A stretch of 64,000 bases of DNA from Anaerolineales bacterium (GCA_016789305.1 JAEURJ010000008.1:1-64000), one strand, 5' to 3'; numbered from the stretch's first letter, positions 30,772 to 39,132 are shown. The notes: generated by a model from the letters alone, not told the origin. A program made the numbers and translations.

Positions 30772-30984
30772 ATGTCGTTGCGAGGAGCGTTCTTCAGCGA
30801 CTTTTCTACCGTACAATCAACTATTTTTACCGCGAAGAACGCTAAGAACGCCAAGTTTTAAAGCTTTTCTTCGCGATCTTTGCGGGCTTCGCGGTTCATT
30901 TTTCGCATTTGTATGGTAAAGAATTAGCGACGAAGCGACCTCCTATTAATTGGGAGATTGCTTCTCGAAGACTCGCAACGACAT
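30772..30984. repeat. Palindromic element split by an insertion
   Basis: The ends ATGTCGTTGCGAG (30772-30784) and CTCGCAACGACAT (30972-30984) match the complete copy at 29663, but the middle is 134 bases longer because of the segment at 30802-30925. Its right end lies only seven bases before the TTG start of the LuxR gene. Confidence 0.8.
30802..30925 (+). mobile_element. 124-bp MITE-like insertion with AGCGAC target duplication
   Basis: The segment is flanked by AGCGAC at 30796-30801 and again at 30926-30931. Removing it restores the sequence seen uninterrupted at 28889 (GCGACGAAGC). Its ends are imperfect inverted repeats (TTTTCTACCGTAC and GTATGGTAAAGAATT). Inside is a long imperfect hairpin with ACCGCGAAG and CTTCGCGGTT. 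It has no open frame, so it must have been mobilised by a transposase encoded elsewhere. Confidence 0.7.
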
Positions 30985-30997
30985 ACTGGAGTTGTAT

Positions 30998-31609
30998 TTG
31001 ATCAACGTCACCATCGTCTCGCCGAATCATTCCATGCGCGTGGGCCTGCGCGAAATGTTAAGCGGCCAGCGTGAGATCCGCGTGATCGGCGACGCGACAG
31101 ATTTGCAAAATATCGACGAACGGGAGACCGAGGTGCTGGTGTTGGCCTCGGTCTCTTCCGCGTTCCTTGCCGACCTGAACACCGATTCATTCGGCTTATT
31201 ATTGTTAACCGATGATCTCGAACAGGCACGCGCTTTGTTGGACCTCAACGCCCGAACGTGGGGCGTGGTCTCTGCGGGCGCAGGAGTCGACGAGGTCGTG
31301 GCGGCGGTCCATGCAGTGGGGGAAGGGCTGTGGGTGGGCGGACCCGGCCTGGTCAAGACTCTGATGCGTCCGCAACGGCGGGGCGACGGTCCGGGCGAAG
31401 AGTTAGTCATTGAGTCGTTGACTCCCCGCGAGAAGGAAGTCCTGCAACTCATGGCCGAGGGATTGGCGAACAAACAAATCGCGATGCGCCTGAGCATCAG
31501 CGAGCATACCGTGAAATTTCATTTGTCTTCTTTATATGGGAAGTTGGGCGTGGCCAGCCGCACGGAGGCGGTCAAACGCGGGCTGGGGCTGGGGTTGATC
31601 TCGTTATAA
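30998..31609 (+). CDS. LuxR-type regulator with degenerate receiver domain
   Basis: A 203-residue protein. Residues 1-115 have the fold pattern of a response-regulator receiver (INVTIVSPNHSMRVGLREML), but the acidic pair is replaced by SP and the phospho-acceptor strand reads VLVLASVS with no aspartate. Residues 140-203 are a canonical LuxR helix-turn-helix (SLTPREKEVLQLMAEGLANK, then HTVKFHL). TTG at 30998 is chosen because GGAG lies six bases upstream; an ATG at 30950 lies inside the repeat. It cannot be phosphorylated in the usual way, so it is probably controlled by ligand or protein contact. Confidence 0.8.
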   Translation: MINVTIVSPNHSMRVGLREMLSGQREIRVIGDATDLQNIDERETEVLVLASVSSAFLADLNTDSFGLLLLTDDLEQARALLDLNARTWGVVSAGAGVDEVVAAVHAVGEGLWVGGPGLVKTLMRPQRRGDGPGEELVIESLTPREKEVLQLMAEGLANKQIAMRLSISEHTVKFHLSSLYGKLGVASRTEAVKRGLGLGLISL

Positions 31610-31616
31610 AACTCGC

Positions 31617-31665
31617 TCTGCTGAGAGCTTCTCGCTCCGCTGGGGGCTTAGCCCCCTGCAGAGCA
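31617..31665. repeat. GC-rich hairpin cluster
   Basis: CTGCTGAGAGC ... GGGGGC-TTA-GCCCCC ... CTGCAGAGC can fold into nested hairpins between the convergent LuxR and small membrane-protein genes. There is no T tract. It may end transcription or be another intergenic repeat. Confidence 0.5.
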
Positions 31666-31670
31666 TAAGC

Positions 31671-31925
31671 CTAATGTTTCTTTTTTCTTGCAAGCATCGG
31701 CACCGCAACGATCAAAAGAATAACGGCCCCCATGATGAAGATGCCGGTGGTGGAGCCCACTTCAGAGAGGTCATCGGTTTGGAATGCCGTAATTTTGTTT
31801 TGCATCGAGAGCGGGTCCACGCCGGTGACCGGGATCATCGGCTGATGAAACGCGGAAAGGATCAGGGCGGTGGCCAGCAATAAAACGATCAGGGCGGCAA
31901 AGGCAAGGATATGAATCGGTTTCAT
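31671..31925 (-). CDS. Small two-helix membrane protein, unknown
   Basis: An 84-residue protein with helices at about 5-27 and 58-78, separated by a short soluble loop (MIPVTGVDPLSMQNKITAFQ), and a basic end (RKKKH). I do not recognise the family. No ribosome-binding site is visible upstream of the ATG, which is only about 80 bases from the divergent -10 box at 32004. It could be a respiratory accessory protein, given the neighbouring operon, but nothing in the sequence shows this. Confidence 0.55.
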   Translation of the reverse strand: MKPIHILAFAALIVLLLATALILSAFHQPMIPVTGVDPLSMQNKITAFQTDDLSEVGSTTGIFIMGAVILLIVAVPMLARKKKH

Positions 31926-32003
31926 TTTTTTGTCCGCCGGTATTGTATCATGGCTTATTTCCTACATTTATAGTCTTATATGTACTTTTCTGCACTTTTA
32001 CTG

Positions 32004-32052
32004 TATAATGCCGAAGTCCTTTGCTGGTGGGGTTCAGCAAATGGTTTTTTTA
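32004..32052 (+). promoter_or_regulatory. Promoter and leader hairpin of the ACIII operon
   Basis: TATAAT at 32004-32009 with no good -35 box. Four bases into the expected transcript TTTGCTG (32020-32026) pairs with CAGCAAA (32035-32041), followed by tggTTTTTTT, a terminator-like shape. It may attenuate transcription of the operon or produce a short RNA. The gene-free stretch 31926-32263 also contains the 42-codon frame at 32072. Confidence 0.5.
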
Positions 32053-32071
32053 ATTGGAGAATCGATAGAAT

Positions 32072-32200
32072 ATGGAATTGACCATGAAGGCTGCGAACTA
32101 TTTTCTCGTCCTGATGTTCATCGGGGCGGGTTTTGTGTATCCATCCTTTTTCCGTTTAAGATTCTTGTGTAGCCCTGTACAAAAAGCAAACCAAAGGTAA
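32072..32200 (+). CDS. Possible 42-residue membrane peptide
   Basis: The frame MELTMKAANYFLVLMFIGAG then FVYPSFFRLRF ends at TAA 32198-32200. It has one membrane helix (about 9-24) and a basic C-terminus. GGAGA lies 12 bases upstream, a weak spacing, although an internal ATG at 32084 could be used. It is 63 bases before actA and probably co-transcribed. It could be a small subunit or a chance frame. Confidence 0.4.
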   Translation: MELTMKAANYFLVLMFIGAGFVYPSFFRLRFLCSPVQKANQR

Positions 32201-32263
32201 TTCAGTTCCCGCCGCCGTGCACTTAACGGCGGCGTGGCGCTTAAGTTCATCTCAGGAGCATCC

Positions 32264-32818
32264 ATGATCAAAAGACTTTTTGACTGGCTGAAACAGCCGC
32301 TCGGTCTGATTGCGGTGGGGATCGGGTTCCTGGCAGTGTTCAGTGTTGCAGCCTATGGGTTATCGACCACCCAAAAAGCACCTGAACAGCCGATCCAATT
32401 CCCACATAAGACCCACATTGCGTTTGGTATTCAGTGTTTATATTGCCATCCCGGGGCGGCCAAAGGCCCTGCGGCCGGCATCCCGTCACAGGCCAAATGC
32501 TGGGCATGTCACCAACAGATCGCAAAGACCGAAACCAGCGAACTGCTTGCCCCTTTGAAGGAAGCCGTGGAAAGCGGCACACCGATCCAATGGGTGCCGG
32601 TGGCACAGGTGCCGGATTTCGTGCATTTCAATCATCGGGCGCACATCGCGGCGGGCAAGAACTGCGAAGAATGTCACGGCGATATGTCGAAGGTGACGAT
32701 TGCCGAGAATCCGCAGGTCTTCAACATGGGCTTCTGTCTTAATTGTCATATCAAATCGGCTGGTGAAGACCAGGCGAAGTTGAACAAGCTTGCCGATTGC
32801 GGCACTTGCCATTATTAA
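32264..32818 (+). CDS. actA: Alternative complex III pentaheme cytochrome ActA
   Basis: A 184-residue protein with an N-terminal membrane anchor (about 12-33) and five CxxCH haem c motifs: CLYCH, CWACH, CEECH, CLNCH and CGTCH. Further histidines (FPHKTH, HFNHRAH) can serve as distal ligands. In alternative complex III the pentaheme subunit carries electrons from the iron-sulfur subunit towards cytochrome c or oxidase on the outer face of the membrane. The start ATG has AGGAG six bases upstream. It is the first subunit gene of the operon. Confidence 0.92.
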   Translation: MIKRLFDWLKQPLGLIAVGIGFLAVFSVAAYGLSTTQKAPEQPIQFPHKTHIAFGIQCLYCHPGAAKGPAAGIPSQAKCWACHQQIAKTETSELLAPLKEAVESGTPIQWVPVAQVPDFVHFNHRAHIAAGKNCEECHGDMSKVTIAENPQVFNMGFCLNCHIKSAGEDQAKLNKLADCGTCHY

Positions 32819-32838
32819 TCCGGGCGAAAGGAAACGAT

Positions 32839-35022
32839 ATGAGCGAACAATTTTCCCGGCGTGATTTTCTAAAACTGGCTGGTGTGGGCGCGGCGACCAC
32901 TGCGATCCTCACGGGTTGCGGACCGGCATCCCGCTATGTAAAGCGCGAGCCTTACATGCAGATGCCCGAATACAACTACAACGGTCAGAGCACGTATTAC
33001 GCCACCACATGCCGCGAATGCGCGGCGGGTTGCGGTCTCGTTGTCCGTACGATTCAGGGACGCGCGATCAAGACCGAAGGCAATGCAAGCAATCCGCTTA
33101 ATTTAGGCAAGACCTGTGCACGCGGTCAGGCCACGCTGCACGGGTTGTACAATCCAGACCGTGTGACCGACCCGATCAAACGAGCACGCGGCAACACCGC
33201 CTATTTCAATGTGGATTGGGACTCTGCCACACAGACCGTGGCCGATGCCCTCAAGAATTACAAACCCGAAGAGATCGCCTTCTTAATGGGCACAGCCCCG
33301 GATCATCTCTTTGACTTTGTATCTGATCTGGCTGCCGCGACAGGCATCAACGCCCCGGTTCGCTTCGGTGCGTTGAGCATGTTCGAGGCACGAGCTACAT
33401 TAAGCAAAGCTGCTGAAAATCTTTTCGGCAAGGCCGGCCTGCCCTTCTTCGATATCGGCGGGGCACAGGTGGTCTTCTCCTTCGGCTCCAACTTCCTTGA
33501 GACGTGGCTCTCGCCCGTTTCATATACACGTGGTTTTGTCGGCTTGCGCGAAGCCAAAACAAAGAAGCGCGGCTATCTCGTTCAATTTGAATCGCGCATG
33601 TCGCAGACAGGCGGCAAGGCCGATGAGTGGATCCCACTCAAGCCGGGGACCGAAGCGTTGGTCGCCTTGGCGATCGGTCGTTTAGCGCTTGAGTCTCGCG
33701 GCGGCGCACTTCCCCGCGCATTTGCCGATGTCGATCCCGCGGATGCGGCTGCGAAGTCCGGCGTTTCCCTTGAAACGTTGGAAAGACTCGCGGTCATGTT
33801 CGCGAGCACGGCTTCCCTCGCCATTCCCGGCGGACCATCCCTTGGCCGCAGCAACGGTCTGGCCGTTGCCGAAGCGGTTCTCGCATTGAATGCGGTTCCC
33901 GACAATTTCGGCAAGCCCGGCGGCGTGTATCTCTCCGCACTGGCTCCCAATGAAACCGAATATCATCGCCCCGCTTCCACGCAGGAAATGCAGGAATTTG
34001 TTCAGAAGATGGCCGATGGAAAATTCAAAGTCTTGTTCATTCACGGAGTGAATCCCGTGTTTGAATTGCCCAGGTCCATCGACTTCAAGGCTGCTTTGAG
34101 CGGCGTGGAGCAGGTCATTTCGTTCGCGACCTTCCCCGATGAAACTGCCCTCGAAGCGGATTACGTTTTCCCCGATCACCACGGGCTTGAATCCTGGGGC
34201 TATCAACGCGTTGCTACCGGTTCCGCACAGCCTGTCCTCTCCGGCGCGCAACCCGTTGTTTCTCCGTTTTACAACACTCGCGCCACCATCGATGTGCTTC
34301 TGGCTGCGGCCCAACTGGCTGGCGGTGAATTTGCAACTGCCATGCCGTTCAAGGATGAAGTTGAATTCCTGCACAGCAAATTGGTCCCGCTGATGGAAGA
34401 GACCGGCGGTTCCTTCGCCGCAGTGGACATCAATACCTTCGCCGCATATTTCCAACAACATGGCGGCTGGTGGAAGTTGGCCGGCGCGCTCGAAGCGCCC
34501 GATACCGCCGATGTTCTGAATCACGACTTGAACGGCGAAGAACCTGAATTTGCCGAAGGTGAATTCTTCCTGGTTCCGTTCGTTTCCCCAACACTGGCCG
34601 AAGCCGGCGCCAACAAACCCTGGCTTCAGGAATTGCCCGATCCCACCACCACCGTGATGTGGAGCACCTGGGTGGAGATCAACCCTGAAACCGCTCATGA
34701 ACTGGGCGTGGAAAATGAAGACCTGGTGAAGATCGTCAGCGAATTCGGTGAGATCGAAGCCGCAGTATACAAGTATCCAGCTATTCGTCCCGATACGATC
34801 GCGGTGCCTTTCGGTCAGGGCCACACCGCCTATGGACGGTACGCTGAGAATCGCGGAGCCAACCCCGCAGACCTGTTCGGTTCACAAATGAATGAAGCAG
34901 GCGACCTTACTTTTGCTGGTGTGAAAGTCAAAATTGAAAAGACTGGTAAAAAGCTGCCGATCCCGCGCCTCGAAAGCATCATGGGTGTGTATGGGGAAGC
35001 ACTTGGCAAGGAGCATGAATAA
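32839..35022 (+). CDS. actB1: Alternative complex III subunit ActB, molybdoprotein-like part
   Basis: A 727-residue protein related to molybdopterin oxidoreductase large subunits. The N-terminus is a Tat signal (SRRDFLKLAG) that ends in a lipobox, LTGC27, so it is exported folded and may be lipid-anchored. C58, C61, C65 and C93 form a complete C-x2-C-x3-C-x27-C iron-sulfur motif. In known ActB proteins this part is fused to the ferredoxin part and lacks the molybdenum cofactor; here they are separate genes overlapping by one base. Whether it binds a cofactor cannot be told from the sequence. Confidence 0.88.
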   Translation: MSEQFSRRDFLKLAGVGAATTAILTGCGPASRYVKREPYMQMPEYNYNGQSTYYATTCRECAAGCGLVVRTIQGRAIKTEGNASNPLNLGKTCARGQATLHGLYNPDRVTDPIKRARGNTAYFNVDWDSATQTVADALKNYKPEEIAFLMGTAPDHLFDFVSDLAAATGINAPVRFGALSMFEARATLSKAAENLFGKAGLPFFDIGGAQVVFSFGSNFLETWLSPVSYTRGFVGLREAKTKKRGYLVQFESRMSQTGGKADEWIPLKPGTEALVALAIGRLALESRGGALPRAFADVDPADAAAKSGVSLETLERLAVMFASTASLAIPGGPSLGRSNGLAVAEAVLALNAVPDNFGKPGGVYLSALAPNETEYHRPASTQEMQEFVQKMADGKFKVLFIHGVNPVFELPRSIDFKAALSGVEQVISFATFPDETALEADYVFPDHHGLESWGYQRVATGSAQPVLSGAQPVVSPFYNTRATIDVLLAAAQLAGGEFATAMPFKDEVEFLHSKLVPLMEETGGSFAAVDINTFAAYFQQHGGWWKLAGALEAPDTADVLNHDLNGEEPEFAEGEFFLVPFVSPTLAEAGANKPWLQELPDPTTTVMWSTWVEINPETAHELGVENEDLVKIVSEFGEIEAAVYKYPAIRPDTIAVPFGQGHTAYGRYAENRGANPADLFGSQMNEAGDLTFAGVKVKIEKTGKKLPIPRLESIMGVYGEALGKEHE

Positions 35023-35762
35023 TGGCAACTGTTTCTGATTTAAAAATTACAGAGCTCAAATTAAGCGAAGCCGAAGGCGGCAAGTGGGGCATGGTCATCG
35101 ATCAGGATATCTGCACAGGCTGTCAGGCTTGTGTCGCAGCCTGCGCCATGGAAAACAATATTCCGTTTGTCGGCGATGAAGACTCCGGTTACGGCCGCTC
35201 CATGCACTGGATCCGCATCGAACGTTTCTGGGAGGGTGAATATCCCGAAGTGAAGATGACTCCCAATCAGCCGATGCTGTGTCAGCAATGTGGAAGTGCG
35301 ACCTGCGAGCCGGTTTGTCCGGCGTTTGCGACAGTCCATTCGCAGGCCGAACAGTTGAACCTGCAAGTATATAACCGCTGCGTGGGCACCCGTTACTGCG
35401 CAAATAACTGTCCTTACCAGGTTCGTTCCTTCAACTGGCGCGATTATCAGCGTCCGGAACCCCTGCCAAACCAATTCAACCCGGATGTAACAGTTCGCCG
35501 CCGTGGTGTGATGGAAAAATGTACGTTCTGTATTCAGCGCATCCACAAAGCGCAGGACAAGGCCAAGTCTGAAGGACGCGAAGTGGTCGATGGTGAATTT
35601 ACCGCCGCCTGTGCTCAAGCCTGTCCCGCGAATGCCATCACTTTCGGACGCATCGATGATCCTGAATCGCTGGTCTCTCAATTATCCAAACAGGCGCATG
35701 GCGTGAAGCATCTGGAAGAACTTGGCACATTCCCGCACATCACCTACTTTAAGGGAGGGTAA
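35022..35762 (+). CDS. actB2: Alternative complex III subunit ActB, iron-sulfur part
   Basis: A 246-residue ferredoxin-like protein with four cysteine clusters: CTGCQACVAAC, CQQCGSATCEPVC, CVGTRYCANNC and CTFC ... CAQAC. This is the four-cluster arrangement of PsrB/HybA-type subunits that wire quinol oxidation at the membrane subunit to the haems. It has no signal peptide and would be carried out with the Tat-bearing partner encoded just upstream. Its ATG overlaps the upstream stop. Confidence 0.92.
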   Translation: MATVSDLKITELKLSEAEGGKWGMVIDQDICTGCQACVAACAMENNIPFVGDEDSGYGRSMHWIRIERFWEGEYPEVKMTPNQPMLCQQCGSATCEPVCPAFATVHSQAEQLNLQVYNRCVGTRYCANNCPYQVRSFNWRDYQRPEPLPNQFNPDVTVRRRGVMEKCTFCIQRIHKAQDKAKSEGREVVDGEFTAACAQACPANAITFGRIDDPESLVSQLSKQAHGVKHLEELGTFPHITYFKGG

Positions 35763-37213
35763 TGATGACCTACGACAAAAAAGAGAAAAAAGTTGTTCAC
35801 GCAGAACATCACGCACACGGCGATGACCACTTCCGCGAAAAGCACCTGATGCTTGATCCGCTTCCACGCGGACAGATGAATGACATGGTCATGGAATCGA
35901 TGACCGAGCCGCCGACCTGGAAATTCTGGCTGGTATTCGGCATCCTCAGCGTGATCGTTGCTTATGGATTGTTCTACTCCTGGGCAAGGCTGATCATCGA
36001 AGGTGTCGGTATCGCCGGTGTGAACCGCCCCAGCTATTGGGGCATCTTCCTTGTAAATACCGTGTTTTGGATCGGTATTAGTCATGCGGGTACGTTTATC
36101 TCTGCGATCCTGCGCGTGTTTCGGGCGGAGTTTCGCCGTCCCTTCACCCGTGCCGCGGAGCTCATGACCACCTTTGGCCTTGTGCAGGCCGGCTTCAGCA
36201 TCTTTATGCACTTGGGCCGTGTATGGCTTTTCTATTGGCTGCTGCCTTACCCGAATGAACGTATGTTGTGGCCCAATATGCATTCCCCGCTTTCATGGGA
36301 TTTGATCGCCATCACCACCTATCTGCTCTCTTCCACCATGTATCTCTTCCTGCCGTTGATCCCGGATCTGGCCATGGCACGTGATAAATCCACAGGCTGG
36401 CGCAAGATCTTTTATCGAACGTTGGCATTGGGTTTCCGTGGCACTGAAGGGGAATGGGCCCATTTGCGCAATGCGATGAACATCTTCGCATGGGCGATTA
36501 TTCCAGTCATGTTCTCCGTACACACCATCGTGTCCTGGGATTTTGCCGCAGCAACCCGCCCCGGTTGGAATTCCACCATCTTTGGCCCGTACTTCATTGT
36601 GGGCGCTCTTCACTCAGGCATGGGTGCTGTGATCGTTGTATTGGCGATCATCCGCGCGACCATGAAGAATATGAAATATTTTATTCGCCCCGAACATTTC
36701 GATGCCATCGGCAAACTCATGCTGGTTATTTCCATGGGTTGGGCGTACTTCTTCTTCAATGATTACATGGTCCAATGGTATGGCGGTGACAAGTGGACCA
36801 AGCAATTGCTTCATTTCCATGAAGGCGGTCCCTTGGGCTGGATGTGGTTTGCCATGTTGATCTGTAACATTGCCATCCCGTGGGCGGTTTTGTGGAATCC
36901 GAAATGGCGTTCCATCCCCTGGCTTGTATCCATGGTGGGTATTTTCATCAACGTGGGTATGTGGCTGGAGCGTTACATTATTATTCCGATCTCCCTCACC
37001 ATCAACCGTATGCCGTTTACATGGCGCATGTATACACCCGGCATTGAAATCCCGCTTGGAATCGGCACCCTGGCTTTCTTCTGCCTGCTTTACATGGCCG
37101 CTTCCAAGTTGATTCCTCTCATTCCGGTTTGGGAAGTGCAGGAAGGCCAGATGGCTCACAAACTCACAAAATATGGACGCGAGACCGTGGTAACGGTCAG
37201 CGAATTGGAATAG
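35762..37213 (+). CDS. actC: Alternative complex III membrane subunit ActC (NrfD-like)
   Basis: A 483-residue integral membrane protein of the NrfD/PsrC family with about ten helices. Residues 1-45 are polar and His-rich (HAEHHAHGDDHFREKH). The block LMTTFGLVQAGFSIFMHLGR and later ARPGWNSTIFGPYFIVGALH type segments are typical of the quinol-binding subunit of complex III alternatives. It oxidises menaquinol or ubiquinol and passes electrons to the iron-sulfur subunit. Its ATG overlaps the previous stop by one base. Confidence 0.92.
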   Translation: MMTYDKKEKKVVHAEHHAHGDDHFREKHLMLDPLPRGQMNDMVMESMTEPPTWKFWLVFGILSVIVAYGLFYSWARLIIEGVGIAGVNRPSYWGIFLVNTVFWIGISHAGTFISAILRVFRAEFRRPFTRAAELMTTFGLVQAGFSIFMHLGRVWLFYWLLPYPNERMLWPNMHSPLSWDLIAITTYLLSSTMYLFLPLIPDLAMARDKSTGWRKIFYRTLALGFRGTEGEWAHLRNAMNIFAWAIIPVMFSVHTIVSWDFAAATRPGWNSTIFGPYFIVGALHSGMGAVIVVLAIIRATMKNMKYFIRPEHFDAIGKLMLVISMGWAYFFFNDYMVQWYGGDKWTKQLLHFHEGGPLGWMWFAMLICNIAIPWAVLWNPKWRSIPWLVSMVGIFINVGMWLERYIIIPISLTINRMPFTWRMYTPGIEIPLGIGTLAFFCLLYMAASKLIPLIPVWEVQEGQMAHKLTKYGRETVVTVSELE

Positions 37214-37223
37214 GAGTACTACG

Positions 37224-37754
37224 ATGGCTGATACAGTACACCTGTTGGCGGTCTTTTCGGACCTTGAGCCTGCTGCTGATGCAATAGATCAACTCCGCGC
37301 TTTAGGTCTCTCTGATAATGACATAAATACGATCTCCGGGGTCCCGGTCACCGAGGCCATGCTGGGTCGCCCTGCTGCATGGTCGAATGTTCCGCGCATT
37401 GCTTTTGGCGGTGCCATTCTCGGCATGTCTGCGGCTGCGTTCCTCGTTTTCATTGCTCCTCACTGGTATCCATATCCAATACAGGTGGGTACGCAGGCAT
37501 ATGTGCCCGGACCACCCAGTTTTGTTTTATTCTTTGAGCTGACCATGCTCGGTATGTTGCTTTCCACATTCCTCGGCGTATTCCTTGAAAGTTACTTCCC
37601 CAATTACCGCCCGATGAATTATGTAAAGGAAGCCAGCGATGGAAAGATCGCAGTATTCTTTACATGCCCCAGCGAAAGCAAGGATAAATTCACGAAGACC
37701 ATGAACGCGCTTGGTGCGGAAAAGGTTGAAGTGGCGGAGGTAGAGCAGTTATGA
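37224..37754 (+). CDS. actD: Alternative complex III subunit ActD (DUF3341)
   Basis: A 176-residue protein with a soluble ferredoxin-like fold at each end (LLAVFSDLEPAADAIDQLRA and IAVFFTCPSESKDKFTKTMN) and two membrane helices (about 54-76 and 95-118). This is the DUF3341 architecture of ActD. It is a structural subunit without cofactors. The next gene overlaps its end by four bases (ATGA). Confidence 0.88.
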   Translation: MADTVHLLAVFSDLEPAADAIDQLRALGLSDNDINTISGVPVTEAMLGRPAAWSNVPRIAFGGAILGMSAAAFLVFIAPHWYPYPIQVGTQAYVPGPPSFVLFFELTMLGMLLSTFLGVFLESYFPNYRPMNYVKEASDGKIAVFFTCPSESKDKFTKTMNALGAEKVEVAEVEQL

Positions 37755-38326
37755 GGCTGTTCAAACAACTAGTTGGCGTGTTTGCCGTGCTTTTGGTGAT
37801 CGCTGCTGTTTTATTCACTTTTTCCTATGATTTGATCAAGATCGATTGGGTTACTTTTATGGAAATCCAGCCTTCTTACAAGGTGCAGGAATTTGATCCC
37901 AATACAGGAGCAGGTCCATTGCCTGTCCCTGCTCAATCCATTCCTGTGGAAGGTCCTGCATACGTTCCTGGCGAAGGTGTACCCTCCAACCCTGTGCCTG
38001 CGGATGAAGTATCCGTTTCACGCGGTGCCGAACTCTACGCCATCAACTGTCAGATGTGCCACGGGGAAGATGGTCAGGGCAATGGAACGATTTCCGCGTT
38101 CCTTGTAAAAAAGAAACCTGCCAACCTCACCAGTGATCTCGTTCAAAGCAAACCGGATGGTAGTTTGTTTCTGACCATTTCCAACGGTATATTCAATCCA
38201 AACAACACGCTCTTCCCTGATGTGCAATTCTCCGGTCAAATGCCGCCCTTAAATGAGAACCTCACAGTTCGTGAACGCTGGGATGTGGTCAATTTCCTTC
38301 GCACGCTTAAAGCTGCGGGACAATAA
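37751..38326 (+). CDS. actE: Alternative complex III monoheme cytochrome ActE
   Basis: A 191-residue protein with an N-terminal membrane anchor (about 5-26), a Pro-rich linker (residues 50-80) and a class I cytochrome c domain. The haem motif is CQMCH near residue 100 and the distal methionine probably lies in SGQMPPL. It passes electrons from the complex to a soluble carrier or oxidase. It overlaps the ActD gene by four bases. Confidence 0.88.
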   Translation: MRLFKQLVGVFAVLLVIAAVLFTFSYDLIKIDWVTFMEIQPSYKVQEFDPNTGAGPLPVPAQSIPVEGPAYVPGEGVPSNPVPADEVSVSRGAELYAINCQMCHGEDGQGNGTISAFLVKKKPANLTSDLVQSKPDGSLFLTISNGIFNPNNTLFPDVQFSGQMPPLNENLTVRERWDVVNFLRTLKAAGQ

Positions 38327-38341
38327 AAGGGAGACATCCAA

Positions 38342-39025
38342 ATGAATGATGATGTCCGAAAGTATATCTATGGGGCGTTGATGGTATTTCTGATAGGTGT
38401 ATCTGCATGGATAGGATTTTTATTCCTGAATGCCTGCGGCTTTTCCCTCACCTGTCGACGGGGTGTTCCCACGGTGGACCGCACCCCAATTCCTTCGTTG
38501 ATTCCAGCTACCATGCCCGCGATGCAAAGTGGCGGTGGGGAAGCAGTGGCAATGACGGATCAATGCCGTGTTGCGGCAACTGATCTGCTTGGTGCCTGGG
38601 TGTCAGCCGGTTCTTCGGAGAAGGAACCCTTTCAATTCACGGATGTAAACGGGAAGGTTTGTGAGTCGACATTCGAAGAAGTGCAGCCCCTCTTCGTGGA
38701 AGCGAATTTATGGTCTTCCGGCCTGGCATGCGTCTCCTGTCATTCTGTCGATGTTGCGGTCTCTCCGGCTCAGCTTGATTTGAGCAGTTACGCTGGCATG
38801 ATTGCCGGTTCGAGGCGTGAAAACGCCGAATCCAAGAAAGGCACCGATATTCTCGGCAGCGGAAATTGGAAAGGCTCCTTGCTGTATGAATTTATTTCGA
38901 CAAGCAAGGCGGATGTTCCCGGGCATACCGTGGCGGTCTCCGATCTTTTGATCTTTGCCGGCACGCCGCTTCCCATGCCTGAAGCAACTGCCACTCCCAT
39001 GCCAACCATAACTCCAACCCCATAG
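38342..39025 (+). CDS. Membrane-anchored cytochrome c-like protein of the ACIII operon
   Basis: A 227-residue protein with an N-terminal membrane helix (about 9-31), one haem motif CVSCH (near residue 125) and a Thr/Pro-rich end (ATATPMPTITPTP). It is the last gene of the operon, 15 bases after actE, and has GGGAG upstream of its ATG. It is probably an extra electron carrier or subunit. I do not match it to a named Act subunit. The usual second NrfD-like subunit ActF is not in the window. Confidence 0.75.
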   Translation: MNDDVRKYIYGALMVFLIGVSAWIGFLFLNACGFSLTCRRGVPTVDRTPIPSLIPATMPAMQSGGGEAVAMTDQCRVAATDLLGAWVSAGSSEKEPFQFTDVNGKVCESTFEEVQPLFVEANLWSSGLACVSCHSVDVAVSPAQLDLSSYAGMIAGSRRENAESKKGTDILGSGNWKGSLLYEFISTSKADVPGHTVAVSDLLIFAGTPLPMPEATATPMPTITPTP

Positions 39026-39041
39026 TAGCGGTTGATCTTAC

Positions 39042-39077
39042 AAAGAGACACGATCTTTTGATTGTGTCTCTTTTAAT
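39042..39077 (+). terminator. Terminator of the ACIII operon
   Basis: AAAGAGACACGATC (39042-39055) and GATTGTGTCTCTTT (39060-39073) form a 14-bp stem with one G-T pair and a TTTT loop, followed by T-rich sequence. Confidence 0.9.
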
Positions 39078-39105
39078 TTGGAAATGGTTCAATGTTCACA
39101 GGCCC

Positions 39106-39132
39106 ATTCGACGGTCGAATTGCTGTTATACT
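39106..39132 (+). promoter_or_regulatory. Promoter with palindrome at the -35 position
   Basis: TATACT at 39127-39132 is the -10 box. The -35 position is occupied by the perfect palindrome ATTCGA-CGG-TCGAAT (39106-39120) and has no TTGACA. This is the layout of an activator or repressor site controlling the large glycosyltransferase gene. Confidence 0.5.

Noticed and set aside
33682..34824. 380-codon open frame on the minus strand inside actB
   Set aside because: It is a shadow of the conserved molybdoprotein-like gene on the plus strand, with no start signal or recognisable domain.
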